Assembly (NCBI GenBank): GCA_011037195.1
Contig: JAAEAF010001118.1
Span: forward strand, 124,001-188,000
DNA length: 64,000 nt
Direction of reading: 5' to 3'
Origin: Triatoma infestans
Lineage: Eukaryota > Arthropoda > Insecta > Hemiptera > Reduviidae
The notes under the pieces are model-generated. The model was not told where the DNA came from and did not search any database. It saw only the letters and a list, made by a program, of their open reading frames with translations. This document shows, piece after piece, positions 45,803-58,655 of this stretch (its first letter is position 1; every line of letters starts with the position of its first letter). Both the position numbers and the translations under genes were made by a program.

Positions 45803-45969
45803 ATCATAGACATTTTCCGTGTAAGCAAATGCAATAAATAAAATAGGTATTTGCTCTGTCTATGTTATTACACTGTTTAACAAAAACATTCTGATGATGG
45901 GCGAACGTCCGAAACTGGCCGATGACCACAAAAAGAAGCAGGCTTATTATCACGGAAAATGTCTATGAT
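45803..45969. repeat. small foldback repeat with 19-bp arms (copy 1)
   Basis: ATCATAGACATTTTCCGTG at 45803-45821 is repeated exactly in inverted form at 45951-45969. Between them is a GATGATGGGCGAACGTCCGA hairpin-like core. A diverged copy lies at 50628-50807. Confidence 0.75.
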
Positions 45970-46727
45970 GCTTTCCAGCTCTGCGGAACTAACCACTACA
46001 ACAACTCTGTAAGGAATACCAGGCTTATTGGAGAGGCTAGAACCAGCACTAAGACATAATTTAAATTTACCCCTGAACGTGTAAATGAATCAATTTATCC
46101 ACTTATGAAAACGTCAGTCAATAAGCTGTAAAACTTGAAATGTGAAAGAGAATTTAGCCTTAGAAATAGTAATGCAATGTAAAATTTCCTATCCACAATG
46201 AATAATATACTATCCACATTATCCATGGGAATCATGTTCTTCTAAGAATTTCTTTAGAGCGTTTTTCAAAGGTCTGCATTTTTGCCTTGGAAAAATTGGA
46301 GACGTAACTTTACACTGAAAAACTTTGAATCTATTGCGCCGTGTAAAAAAGTTGAGTACAATATTTAAAAGCAATTTTTGGAGATCTGATAACCCAATAG
46401 GAAAAGGAAATGGACCTCGCTATTACAGTTTTTCAAGAAAAGTATACAGAGAGAGAAGATACTTCTAACTTAGGTCTAATTCTTGGAGAGCATCAGTTCG
46501 GGCAAGCATTGTAAAAAACCTTCTTAGAAAAGTTGAGTGAATAAGTAAGGAAACTTTCTTGGTTGCCTTCTTAGAGGAAAAATAGCTACAGCAGAACCGT
46601 GTAAGGTGGGTTTGAATAAAACAGAACGGTAAGTTTTAGTTTTTTCTTGCTGCTATTTGGGAAATACAGAGATTGTTATACTTTCGAAGTTGAGTTTTCA
46701 GATGAAAAATGTGTGAAATAATAAAAA
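45970..46727. other. spacer
   Basis: No gene or classified repeat seen. Confidence 0.4.
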
Positions 46728-47610
46728 TCTAATGTGAACAATCATGACAACTTTCTCTCACTGTAGACGACAAAAATCGTAACGGACAAATTTTATAGTT
46801 TACATACCATATTTAATGGAAATAGTCAGTAATTATGGAGAGAAAATTGCAGCAAAAATGAAAAAAGTGTTCAGTAAACACGCACTTCCGGTTGACTAAT
46901 TTTCTTGAAACTCGGAATTTCGGCAATCTATATATTTTTAATTAATTTTGCTTAGATGGGGGTAAGTGCATAATTCATTAATGAGAGCACTATAAAGGAA
47001 AACATATACCCCCATCACTCCCCCCATTCAACTCCCACATAAAGTGGAGCTTACCAAGAGAAATGATTCAATATTAAACTCATTATATTGTTGTCCTCAT
47101 TTTTAGTTTAAAGAAAATCTCTGGAGCCATTTTAAAGATAAATAGCAAAAAACTAAAAAATACTTTTCAGTAAAAACGCAAAAGTACCCTATTAAATGAA
47201 CTTTCCTAATAGAAATAATGTTTCAAATAAAAGTTGTATATTTTTATATGTGTAGTGGATAAATTTAAAGAAAAACGTTGGATACATTTTCGAGGAAAAT
47301 CACAAAAAAAAAAAACTGGAAAAAAAAAACAATTCAGTAAGTGGCACTTCCGGTTAAACGAGTTTTACAAAAATCTTATTTTCAAATCTCTTGGTAGCCC
47401 AATAACCAAATATTAAGTTTGAACATTCTGCGTTATTAAGATATGTTGTCTCACAGGGAGGGACAGACAGACAGGTAGACCAATTGCTAAAAACCACTTT
47501 TTTTTTTTGTGACTCAGAAAACCTCAAAACCCATATTTCCGGTGAAAACTAGAATAGCGAAAATTATTGACACGATTATAATACTTCCTCTTCTAAGCGT
47601 AAGAGAAAGT
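46728..47610 (+). mobile_element. HINE-like element, near full length (copy 16)
   Basis: 883 bp from TCTAATGTGAACAATC through ACAACTTTCTCTCACTG, with ACTTCCGG at 46884 and 47346, to a 3' end of GACACGATTATAATACTTCC and GTAAGAGAAAGT before an A-run. Non-coding. Confidence 0.85.
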
Positions 47611-48874
47611 AAAAAAAATCGCAGAAGAGTTCACCTTCTTTCTGTTCTGTTTAAACCGGAAATCCTAATATAATCTTTCTTTTAGGTTTCCACGGCACTT
47701 TCTTAAAAAAAAAAAAAAAACACTCAACTTTTTCTTCATGGTCTTTATACTTTGAAAGCTAATGGTGCAATTTTTTTAAATTTTTTTTTGGTAGTTTTTT
47801 AAACGGCAATGCTGTTACTTATATAGCTTATTTCATACTACTATTATGCCGTGACGTGTGATAGGATCGCGTCGATGAATTCAGAAGAGTCTGAGCGAGC
47901 TTGCCTGTAGCCGTCGCTGGTGTAGATCTTGGTGGAAGTAGGAAATTTTCTGCAAGCAGTAATTAGCATCATCAGCAACTTTTTAAGTGTAACGAACCTG
48001 AAGAAGCTTATCACAATATGGTGGAACGTCGCTTTATAAGCAAACCATTTATGGGGGTCTCAAGTCGCTAGCGTCAATATACTCTTTTTTTTTCACTTTA
48101 ATAACTTTTTTCACAAATAAATAACTTGTAATCCTGATAATTATAATAAGAGAAAATTGAAAATGTTTATTTTATATTTTAGTCGAAGAAAATGGCGATG
48201 ATTGCACATGCCCTGATTCCTAGGTTGCATAATAAACCTTACTGCTTAATTTCCACCTATCTCAGGAGATACATCCTCAACCACCCCACATAATCAACCA
48301 CTTAATTTTAATAACATTATCCAGTTTAAAAAAGAATTCGTAAAAATAGAATTAACCCTTTACTGAGAAGAAATTCTTATAGTAGCAAGTAGCTCTTATT
48401 GATATTTGATAGTACGATTATTTCTTTAATAAAAATAAGACATTAATTAAAGAAGATGGTGCTGAAGGCAGAATGATGAAGAAAGAAGGGGGGAAAAAAA
48501 ATGATATATCAGATTCACATGTCAAATATGTTGTGATAAATTCTAGATATACATATATATAGATATGAAGAAAATATATATGAACGGAACATAAGTTTAA
48601 AGACAAGATGGATAATAGATAGAAGATAGTGAAGTTGGAAATAACTGATTAGATCGGATGCTGTGTGGCAGCACATGGGTGGTCTGAATCTCTCGTTCGC
48701 TTCATATCGCTCGTAATCATCTCACACATGCGCCCGATACCTGACTGGACTTATCTATTAGTAATAATTCCGTATATTCTATCAATCAGTATAAATAGAC
48801 CATTAAAAAAAAAAATTGTTCCTAAAAATTATTAATTTTTGTATTTTCTGCAAATGATATTTTTTTTTTGTCTT
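47611..48874. other. A+T-rich spacer
   Basis: No gene or classified repeat; moderately G+C-rich near 47860-47940 without a readable domain. Confidence 0.4.
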
Positions 48875-49060
48875 AATTTAAGGAGCGTCAACATGTATGG
48901 TCACTGGTACCTGGAATGATCTCAGTACACTGCCGTCTCCGGACAGTGTTCTCTCGCACCATCACTGTAGGACTTCTAGACAAAAAAAAATCTAAGGGGC
49001 AGCACAGATGTACTCGAACCTTCGCGCTACCACTGAGCTAAATCCCTTAGCAAAATAAAA
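48875..49060 (-). repeat. Ala-type SINE, minus, with head and body
   Basis: The reverse complement has AGGGATTTAGCTCAGTGGTA (box A), AAGGTTCGAGTAC (box B), GCTGCCCCTTAGATTTTTTTT and CCGGAGACGGCAGTGTACTG. Confidence 0.7.
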
Positions 49061-49521
49061 TTAATTTATTTTGGTTTAATCTTTATTGTTTAGCAGCCAC
49101 AATATAATTGACAGAAGAAGAAGTTACCCAGCAAGAAAGAACCTCCCAATCATAAATGCCACTAGTTGTTTCACTACAACTGGCTAAACAGATCATGAGA
49201 CCATGAGCTTCAAAAATGTCTATGATGTAACTACGACTGAGATCCGATAGGAATAATTTGGGATGATAGCTGCTGTAATATAGATTTAATGTGACTTGGG
49301 TAATCAAAACACTATTACGTCTGTATTTATGGTCAGTTGGAAATAGACAGGATCTAGGCTTCTAAAGGACTGAATTCTTTGTAAGTTTTGCCGGTCTTGT
49401 TCAAACTGACTCACATTAATCCTATACTAAGTAAATAAATATTTTTTAGTGCAGAGTAGAGCTCCAGGAAAATTTTTATGTACATTAAGCTATCATCAGA
49501 TTTATTTTTTCCTATACTATG
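49061..49521. other. spacer
   Basis: Unassigned; the antisense open frame at 49083-49307 shows no domain. Confidence 0.35.
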
Positions 49522-49927
49522 GACTCAAGCAAGGGGTATCTGTTGCATGTAATTTCTTGAGGAGTAACAACCCCACGGGTTACCACAGCTCAGTACTCCA
49601 TGCACTTTGGCAGAACAGTATACGATACACTTAAGCTACATACACTCTTCACTTTACAGACAAGGAATTAGGAGGGCTATGAGATTAGCTCAGTGGTAGC
49701 GCGCAGACTAGCAACGCGGAGGTCCCAGGTTCGAATCCAGCATGCTGCCCTTAGTTTTTTCTCTTCCTAGGAGCCTCTACAACTCATTGTCCGGTGATGG
49801 GCAGTGTTGTCTGTAGCTAGAGAAAACTGTTTGGAGGCCGGCTATGCATTGGAGAAGGCTCCGGGGGGCATCTCTCAGGTCGCAGTGCAATAATCCCCTA
49901 CAACAATCTATAATCTCTACATCTACA
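49522..49927 (+). mobile_element. composite Ala-tRNA-like SINE (copy 2)
   Basis: Upstream module with GGGGTATCTGTTGCATG, box A TTAGCTCAGTGG (49685-49696), CTAGCAACGCGG loop, box B GGTTCGAATCC (49728-49738), body GTGATGGGCAGTGTTGTCTG and tail ATCTCTACATCTACA. Best preserved of the composite type. Confidence 0.85.
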
Positions 49928-50627
49928 GGGACTCAAACAGTCTTACATTCTGTTTAGCTTCTGATAAAATTTCGTGTGAGTTTCTAAAAATCAAAATAGT
50001 GATAAAGTTTATGATTTAAAATTTATTGTCCATGTAGGATTCATGATATTGGACCAAGCTAACAACTGTATAGTGTACGGGACATTTTCTTCAGGAAAAA
50101 CGATGATGACTGGTGTAAACATTGAGAAAGTGCTCAATTTCTTACATAATTTACCATCGCATTATTTCATCACTGATACATGCTCAATCACCCCACATTA
50201 CTGCTACACTGACATGCACACCTAACCGTCACCAGATTACTTTGTTGTTGACACGCTGTTTACACTGACAAATCCCCAAAAGTGACGATCCATAATTAAA
50301 ATGAAAGCCATTGCAAATTATACTAAAAGCTTAGTTAAAAACAGTTCATCAAGAAGTTATCATTATGACCAACAATCTCGCTCTGTCGTTTTGACTTCGC
50401 CAGTCTCCAACTCTTCTCTTTAGTGTGCCTCCTAAGTAATAAGAGTAATTTCTTTATCTATTATATAATGAGTGAGCAGATTAGTATATCAAAGAAACCC
50501 ACCAACTTATCCAACCATTTCAAAACCATTCCCAAATTGACTAATGGATGTTCAAATTGTACATTCAAATTCTCTGTGAATTTATTGATAAGTGAAGTAA
50601 ATAGATGTCCACAGAACTGGAAAACAA
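49928..50627. other. spacer
   Basis: Short open frames only; none shows a domain. Confidence 0.35.
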
Positions 50628-50807
50628 CATAGATATTTTCCGTGATACACTGCTTCTTTTTAGTGTATCAACTCAATTTGCTCTGAGCAAGTATATGTTA
50701 TCACATTGTTTTGACAAAAACATCCTAATGATGGGCGAATGCCCGAAACCGGTGGATAACCACAAAAAGAAGAAGCAGGCCATCATGGAAAATATGTCTG
50801 ATGAAGT
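50628..50807. repeat. small foldback repeat (copy 2)
   Basis: CATAGATATTTTCCGTGAT and its diverged inverse ATCATGGAAAATATGTCTGATG flank GATGGGCGAATGCCCGAAAC. Same family as 45803-45969. The open frame at 50605-50937 is made of this repeat. Confidence 0.65.
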
Positions 50808-52849
50808 AAATAGGTATTTGTATCAAATTATCTACTTTAAACATGCCTATTTTGTTCAAATCTTCTGTTTTTTTTTTTTAACTCCTTATTTGGTACTTCT
50901 TTTTAAAGATTTGCTACTCTTCCTTACTTTGTTTTAATTTTATCCGAAAAAATTGAATAGCAACATTCTTCAATGCATCATGTTAATTTTCATTACTAAT
51001 AATGAGATTCATATTAGGTTTCAGAGTGTTTCAGGAATAATTTCCGATTTCTAGCAGATAAAATAAAATCAATAAGCAGAAATTATAAAAAAGGTTTGAG
51101 CGTCTTCAAAGCAGTAATTAAACTTGCTGGATATTTTTTTATTTTTATTCATGCTTTAGTTTTAAATTGAAAATCTTATAATAAATTGAAAATATTCAAT
51201 CATTTTTCCCATGATGTGCATCAGGAAACACTCATTTTGCATTTAAATTTACAATCTATACATGTATCAAAGATTTTACTATGTTTATTCGACAATCTCA
51301 TCATTCAGTTTAACAAAGCCATCATCATGGGAGGATGGCAAAACCCCAGAAATCGTTCTGGTTATCGTAGAAAAAAGTTTGTCTTACGTTTTCCAAGAAC
51401 TGCGCAACTAACCTCACATTCGCTGTATTATTCTTTATTAAGATTCTTTAAATCCAGAATATTTGTTATAATCTAATTAAAAAGTTAATTCTATATAAAG
51501 AAAAAAAACGTCATGCGCAGTTTAATATTTTGGTTATTATTAGTATATGGACTAATCATTTTCATTAGTTGATATAATCTTACAATACAATAACTGAAAT
51601 TTATTTAGTTTGAACTTTGAACCTTTTCCAGAACAACAATCCCAGTGATCTTAACAAAGAATCCAGTCTGGATTGGTGAATCAGCTCAGACAGTAAACAC
51701 ATCATCTTAATTATGTTCTTATAAAGAAAGAAGAACTAAAATTGGATTGTTTAAGGTCATTAACACTATGTATAACAAGTACCACTTAATCATTTATTAT
51801 TGTGATAGTTATTTAAAATAAAAATACTATCAAATTAGAACTAATCGTTTAATGCTAATTCACAAGTACATTTTTTTCCTCAAGCAGTAGTCATAAAAAT
51901 GTACATTATGAGTATTATTGTTTAATTGAGTTATTATAAATAATAAAAATATATTGAAAGATTGGAATATAAGTTTCATTTATTGATTTTTTTTTTTTTT
52001 TTTTTGAGCTATTAATTAGAGGTATTCAAAATATTTCGATTGTACAGACGTAGTCATAGTATAATCACTGCAAAATACAAGTAATTATTCACGGGTGTTA
52101 ATGACTATAATTGTTGACGCGTCTAAAATTAATTCATTAAAAAAAAAATCAGCTACCTACTTTTCACGAAAAAGTAGAACTTTGAAAATGTTTTATTGCA
52201 CCCTGTTACAAACAGTAAAAAGAAAATATGTTTATCAACAATTATAAAATCTATGTTTATTTTCATTCTCTTGGAACATGTGCTGGTTCGTAATTGTGCC
52301 ATGTTATACGCGTTATATATATAAATCATACATCTATTTGCTTTAGACGGATGCGATTTAATATACCTACATACCAAATGTTTCTTTCATGATTTCTATG
52401 AATATTTTGTTATTTTCCTATTTAAATTTTTGGTTTTCCATTTTTTTGCGCAACCTCTACGCCCCTTGCTTTCGATCTGCATTCGATTTATTAATTGTTA
52501 GAAGAAGACAATGGGCAAGGATTATTTGACATTTTCGGGAGTTCTTATACTGCTTAATTCTTAATATCTTTCTTCTATTATTTTTATAGTATCCTTTACA
52601 ACTTTATAAAGAGTAACTAAAACTTGCTCTCTTAATCCAAATACATCTCCTAATAAACCCCACCAACTTAACCATCACGAAATAGGGCCCAGCAAAAAAA
52701 CAATTTTAATTTAAAAAAAATAACTTAAAATATGAGGAGAAATTAGTTGACCCCAGCGGTGATTGCTGATGTTAGTAACATGAAGCTGAATGGTAGCGTT
52801 GGGGCTTGAAGAGCGATTTGGTTATTTAGAACTCATGCTTGTTCTAACG
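50808..52849. other. A+T-rich spacer
   Basis: Two kilobases without a readable gene or classified repeat; T-run at 51988-52006. Confidence 0.4.
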
Positions 52850-53250
52850 GGCTAGTGTAGTTGCTGTCTTGATGAAGGATCCCTTTGCTTGTAAAAAAGC
52901 GCTTTGGGCAGAAAGAAAGTTGAAATAAATGAACTCCTGTTTGTTGAAAATGTGGGTGGGTCTGCAATGGTGGTAACATCCGGTATTTTATCCATCGTAA
53001 CATGCATATTGATTTTGTTCCTGACCGTTTTTGGATTTTCATCCATCGACAGAGCAAATTCACAAATTACGTGTAGAGAGTTCACTTCAACGTAATGTTT
53101 CTGTTACCCTCACACTTGTTGGTTTTCACTTGTTGCATGAACTTAATGAATTTGCTCTGACGATGGATGAAAATCTGAAATCGGTCAGAAACAAAATCAA
53201 TATGCATGCTACGATGGATAAAATACCAGCAGAACTCCTGTTTGTTTCTA
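52850..53250. repeat. foldback repeat with 80-bp arms
   Basis: Arms 52982-53061 and 53148-53227 are inverted copies of one another, about 92% identical, around an 86-bp loop. GAACTCCTGTTTGTT stands outside each arm (52928, 53232), in direct orientation. A left-flanking CTTGATGAAGGATCCC..GCAGAAAGAAAGTTGAAATAAA block resembles sequences near Penelope-like elements. A lone arm lies at 3560-3655. The open frames here are made from the arms. Confidence 0.75.
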
Positions 53251-53429
53251 GCAGACTGCTTTAATAACTCTTTGAGAAATAAATTCGAGACACCATTTAA
53301 TATGTTGAATGCTTGACCGACTGTTTTTTTTCTTGGTTGCTTTTTGGATTGCTTTAAGTGTTGGTTTAATCCTCAAGTTACCTGATCAAGTTTAATCTTG
53401 CTATTTTTTAACCTCTTTATGCGATTTGA

Positions 53430-53660
53430 TTTTCTGGCTTATTAACCAGACTTATTAACCCAACTTATTAATCCCTTGATGGGATCTAGAGGCAGCTTCT
53501 AGGAGGAAGCTTGGCTCTCCAAAAGGTAGCCATTCGTTAATACACAGCAGTGAGCAAGGCAATGGAGGTAATGCGCACTTCACGTGCGACCTCTGGAGGG
53601 CATAATATTTGCGCTCGCCATGGCTGGTATTGACCGCCGTTCCAGCGGTTGTATGGCGAC
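53430..53660. other. G+C-richer block, unassigned
   Basis: GGCAGCTTCTAGGAGGAAGC, GTAATGCGCACTTCACGTGC and CCGCCGTTCCAGCGGTTG contrast with the surroundings. Minus-strand reading gives a short open stretch without a recognised domain. Probably another repeat. Confidence 0.3.
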
Positions 53661-55175
53661 TTTCTCTTCAATAGAAGATTTGGTTCCATTAGAGAAAATA
53701 TCCTATTCTTTTTTTATAACGATGAATAAGAAAAAAAAAGGCATGCGTCAATAGAATAAAATATGAAACTAAATTTTTAAATAACGTAATTCAAAGAAAC
53801 CCCACATATACACACCACTTTATGGAAACCTTTTTTAACCAATTATTCCTAATTTTCTCAGATATGCATCTAACGAATTTCATTAATATTTAATTGAAAT
53901 TTGATTTTAAGAATTTCTCTGTGAACCCTAGGACTTCTTTTTAAATCGTTTCAAGTTGTTCTTTGCTTCTCCATCATTTACTTTTGTACAATTAAATGGA
54001 TTATAATTTTCCTAGGATTAACAAGCAAAAATGTAAGAAAAGTAATAATAGAATATAGTTGAGGATTTTACATAGTTATTTTATTATATTGATTCAGACA
54101 AATATTAGCTGAAGAGCGTGAAGAAGATGGGATTCGAGTGGACATTCTGAAGATGTAATAATAATGATATGATATAACAATCTGAAATATTGAGACTTTA
54201 TTTTAAATATTTGTAGAAAAGTTTTTTAAATCTATTTTATGAATGAATTTCTTCAAAAAAGAAACTTCAGCCAATTTGTAATGATTGGCAGTATGACGAA
54301 TGAAAACAGTCATAAATTTCACTTGCAAAATCGATGTTATGGAAGTAAAGTAAAAAAATATTTAAGAAAAGATAAGTAATCTATTGCCCATTTTTATTCA
54401 TAATTATTTCCAACAGTGAAACTATCTGTATTCTTCAATTATTTTATACAGAATTTTCTTTTTGTTAATTTTTCTTTCATATTGAAATTAAAACAAGAAA
54501 ATTAAGAATACCTCAGGACTGCAATCAATTATTATAATATAAAGAGATGGGAGGATAGGATGACAAAGTTTGGGAACATTTCAAAATATGAATGATAACA
54601 GAGACTAAAGTGAGGACGGTGGCAGCACGCTAGCAGGCAGCTGTGTGCCTGTTATTTCGGCCACGGCCAAATTATTAAATCCAAATGACTGTTTACCAAC
54701 ATTCACTTGTCCAATACTGATTATTACTTACATTTCCATAATCCATCATTATTATTTAATAATCAAACTATGTTTATTTGTTTCAATGATTATGATAATC
54801 ACAATGATGGTACATAGATACTAACTAACTAACCTTCATAAGACAACCAAAATGATACATGTGTAGGTGAATAAAAGCGAACTAGTGATTATAGGCCGAT
54901 TCATAATATAGTAATTTGATTGTAGGAGTAAATACATTCCCGAAATCTAGGCATATAAACTATTTTATTAAATATCTTGTCGTTTAGTACCAACCCCTTA
55001 AATGGCATATACCGTTAATAAGCAATATTAACTACAAGTCATAATAAAGTGAAAGTAATGAAAGTAGTTGAAAATAATTCGTAAATTACCATCAGAGTAA
55101 TAAGGAGTAACTTACCAAAGTCAAATGAAATAACGGTATCTACAAAAGAATATTTTAAATAAATAGTATATTAAA
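53661..55175. other. A+T-rich spacer
   Basis: No named feature. Confidence 0.4.
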
Positions 55176-55410
55176 GGTCCTCACGCGTTGATCTAGTGGT
55201 TAGCGCACTCGCCTTTCGTGCGAGAATTCAGGGTTCGATTCCCGTGATGGCAAAGTCAGTGTTGATCCAACATCGTGATGAAAAGTGGGAAGATACAGTT
55301 AGTAGCACCCTAGGTAGCGAAGGAGGGAACTAAATAGCGTGGGAACTGCGGCGTGCTTACCACCACCCCCCCTATTAAAATCGCCGTCTGGCAAGCCTTG
55401 GCTTATATTA
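55176..55410 (+). mobile_element. Glu-tRNA-like SINE
   Basis: tRNA-like head: TCTAGTGGTTAGCGC (box A), CTCGCCTTTCGTGCGAG (anticodon arm with TTC), AGGGTTCGATTCCCG (box B). There is no acceptor stem that pairs across the whole head, and the sequence runs into a body with GTGTTGATCCAACATCG and an AGCCTTGGCTTATATTAAAG tail, so it is a SINE and not a tRNA gene. A degenerate copy is at 8335-8455. Confidence 0.75.
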
Positions 55411-55419
55411 AAGAAATAT

Positions 55420-55805
55420 ATGCACTTCGTCACAACAGTACCACAAGACACTTAAACTATATGCACTCTACACTTTACAGACAAGGACAAACACAGTACA
55501 AAAACTAGGATCTCGGTCCCTAGTTAATTGGCGCAAGCCAAGGTACGTAGAAGGAAAGGATTAGCTCTCAGTGGTAGCGCGCTGGACTAGCATCGCAGAG
55601 GTCTCGGGTACGAATCCAACATGCTGCCTTTTGATTTTCTCCTCCTAGGAGCCTCTACAACTCACTGTACGGTGATGGGCAGTGTTATCTGTAGCTAGAG
55701 AACACTGCTTGGAGGCCGGCAGTGAAGGCTCCGGCGGGCACAATAGATCTTTCAGGTCATAGTGCAATAAATTCCCTATAACAATCAAATCTGCATCCAT
55801 TTGTA
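55420..55805 (+). mobile_element. composite Ala-tRNA-like SINE (copy 3)
   Basis: 5' module truncated at TGCACTTCGTCACAACAG. It keeps ACACTTTACAGACAAGGACA, box A TTAGCTCTCAGTGG (55561), CTAGCATCGCAGAG, a box B with one change and the GTGATGGGCAGTGTTATCTG body. Confidence 0.8.
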
Positions 55806-55854
55806 CAGTGGGTATCGTTTCAAAACAATGTAATACACTTTAGTAGGGATGGGA

Positions 55855-56046
55855 TTAGTTCAATGGTAGAGCGCTAGACTAGCACAACTCGAAGATCCCG
55901 GGTTCAAATCCAGCTGTGCTACCCTTAGATTTTCTCTTCCTAGGAACCACAACACAGCCCATTGTCGGTTGATGGACAGTGTTGTCTCGTTGTAGACGTT
56001 GCTATATCTAATTCATCATTTAAAAAAAAAAAAAAAAAAAAAAAAA
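55855..56046 (+). mobile_element. short Ala-type SINE with poly(A)
   Basis: GGGATTAGTTCAATGGTAGA (box A), GACTAGCACAAC, CGGGTTCAAATCCAGC (box B), then a short body (GGTTGATGGACAGTGTTGTC) and an A-run of 25 or so. It lacks the upstream module of the composite form. Confidence 0.8.
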
Positions 56047-57779
56047 CCTAATGCAAGCGGTTGGTTGGAGAATTTCGAGAATTACTAATAAAGGGTATTA
56101 ATAATAACACTATTCCTCAGTCAAGAACGGAAGAAGGGTAAAATTTGACGAAACAAATGTATTAGCATTCTTTTTCTTCATTTTGTTTAAAAACAAAACA
56201 AAAAAAAATCATAAACTTAATATCATATTCTAAGAAATATGTTACATATACAAACTGACTATCCTATAAATTTGGGTGGTGATTATATGATGTATAAAGA
56301 ATATTTTTGGATCCGTTTTTTTTTTTTTTTTAATTAATTGCGAGAAAACGACCTTGCACTAAAATTGACCGAATTATCAGGTCCGATCTCAGGTTGACCA
56401 TCCAACGGAATAACAAAATCAGAATATAGAACCCGGGTAGTCATAAAATACTATTTTAAATTTACTTTAGAAAGAGGCAAAATGTGCGCAGGTGAAGGTG
56501 AATTGAGCTTCATACTCAAGCATTTATTTTATTTACCATTATCCATGCAATATTAGTAATAATCAAATATAATATTAATGTTCCAACTAGGTCTATTATA
56601 AATTAATATGAAATCGTTACACACTCAACGCTCTTAAAACATAATTCTGTTTTAGGTTTATAACTAAGAGAAAGTAAATAAGTGGGATAAAAGAAAAGAT
56701 ATGGAAGCTACATAAAGCAAAGTATGAATCAGTAGCCCTCAGTAGCGAAAACGTTTAATATCTTACATATTAAAGTGATGTTAAAAAAAATCTGTATAAA
56801 ACACACTTTCTACTAGGCGAAAAGAAATCTGCACCGTCAACAGTAGGCGTCTGCAAGGAAATGATCTGTTGCCATCGCTACATGGCCAATGCACTACTAT
56901 TTTGCAACATACAAATTTATAACTATTAACAATCAGTATACTTGTCTATATATTATATATATATATATATATATATGCGCGTGTATGTGTGTGCTTTGTA
57001 TATATATGTGTGTGTGTATTGAATACAAATGTGGGCCATTCTTATCTTGATTTAATATGGAACATTTGACATATGAACGCGTGCTGGTGTTTTTATGAAA
57101 TAAATAACGTTAGGAGATTCTTTTGCTCACAAAAAGACAAATAAGAGAAACAATTTTTTCTGATTGTATTCCAGTGGACAATAACTTTTCTTCAAACTTG
57201 GAAATTCAAAGTACATTTAATCACACTAACAGTAAGAATTAAGTAACAACAAGGAAATTGTAGGCGGGTTTGAAAAGTTCAGAAATTCTGGATTTTTACT
57301 TGCTACGAGCTGAGTATTTTATAGCCCAATAATGGGTAGTGTTGCTATAAAAAGAGACAGATTCGAAACCACCAAGTACACTAAGAAGGTTTCGGGGAAG
57401 CAAAATAGATGTTTTAGGAAAAGTATAGACAGTTTAAAGAAAATCGTCTAGTTTCGTTTTCCATTTAAAGTCATTCAGATTATAAACTGCTGAACAATCT
57501 CAAACAGAAAGAATACTACTATGTCAATTTTCCGCTGAACAAATAAAACTGATAACACTTTATAGTTATCTATACACAGTTTTTATGAGAAAAGTATATT
57601 TTCCAATTCACAAATAAAGTAAACCAATTGATTTAGGAAAATAAGACAAGAAAATTATTATTAATTGTTTTAAATTAGAACATGGAATTGAATGAAAATA
57701 AATCGTACGATATGGTTAGGAAACTTTAAAAGTACACTTTATATCAAGGGTACAAAAGTCTTTGCATTTTTTTTAACCT
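56047..57779. other. A+T-rich spacer with (TA)n
   Basis: (TA)n at 56953-56976. A short G+C-richer block lies near 56815-56890. No gene recognised. Confidence 0.4.
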
Positions 57780-57986
57780 TACAATTCAGAAATGGATTGT
57801 TCACTCACCTACTTAAAGCTTACTCCCCGCGAAATATAGGCATCATTTTTTACAACTTGAACTCATCTATCGTGAGCCAATAACATGACGTCCTTCCGAT
57901 AACTGCAGCTAAGGCAAACAAAAACTCGGTACCAATATGTATTTTCACCACCTCTACCCTATTATTTGCAAATTTTTTTTTTTTTT

Positions 57987-57997
57987 ACTATGTAAAA
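57987..57997. repeat. target-site duplication, left (ACTATGTAAAA)
   Basis: Repeated at 58656-58666; brackets the LINE. Confidence 0.85.
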
Positions 57998-58655
57998 GCA
58001 TTGGTGAGACTTTCCAGGCACAACAAGGTACAGCTGCTAATGGGGGCCTGGGATGCAGGGATTGAGGATAAATAGACAGCTGATCAACTGGCCAGGAGCG
58101 GGGCAAACACTCCGTTCATTGGTCCAGAGCCGGTCCAGGGGATAACTGGCGGAGTGATTCGTGAAGCGATTAGAGAGTGGTGTCGCAGTAAGCAATAAGA
58201 GCTCTGGAGGGGGAGCCCGGGTGCTATACACAGTAAAAGGATGATGGGTGCCATGACTGTGTAAACGAAGGACCCTAATGACTCTTAGTCTGAGTAGGAG
58301 CCAGATCTCTCTGGTGACGGGACTATTTACGGGTCATGGTAGGTTCAGGAAACATCTGTTCAAGGTAGGGCTCATTCGAGCTGAACCCTTGTGCAGATTA
58401 TGTCAGGAAGAGGAGGAAACGGCCCCCCACCTGTTGTTTGATTGCGTTGCAATAATTAAATTGAGGTATGAAACCTTTGGTACGTTGCGACCTGAGGAGA
58501 TAGTAGCTCAAAATGACCTAGTGGTAAACTCAAACTCCTTAAGGAGGGAGGGTTTGTCTACTAGGAACTATCGGGGATGGCACAATAAGCTTCTGTTGGC
58601 TGCAGTGCCGGGATATAGCCCACCCGAGGTTGGTAATAATAATAATAATAATAAT
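57998..58655 (+). mobile_element. RNase H-type LINE, family C (copy 2), inside mariner
   Basis: 658 bp with 11-bp duplications and a (TAA)n tail (58635-58655). It encodes ANTPFIGPEPVQGITGG, then SLVTGLFTGHGRFRKHLFKVG and CRLCQEEEETAPHLLFDC (58278-58664 frame). Two or three frame breaks separate the blocks. Younger than the mariner it interrupts. Confidence 0.9.

Noticed and set aside
49681..49745. A tRNA-Ala gene
   Set aside because: The same tRNA-like part recurs in several SINEs with shared non-tRNA flanks; acceptor pairing is poor.
50605..50937. 110-codon gene
   Set aside because: Made of a foldback repeat and A+T-rich tail; no domain and a homologous non-coding copy at 45.8 kb.
55176..55260. 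A tRNA-Glu gene
   Set aside because: Box A, anticodon arm with TTC and box B are good, but the acceptor ends do not pair across seven bases, and the sequence continues into a SINE body with a relative at 8.4 kb.
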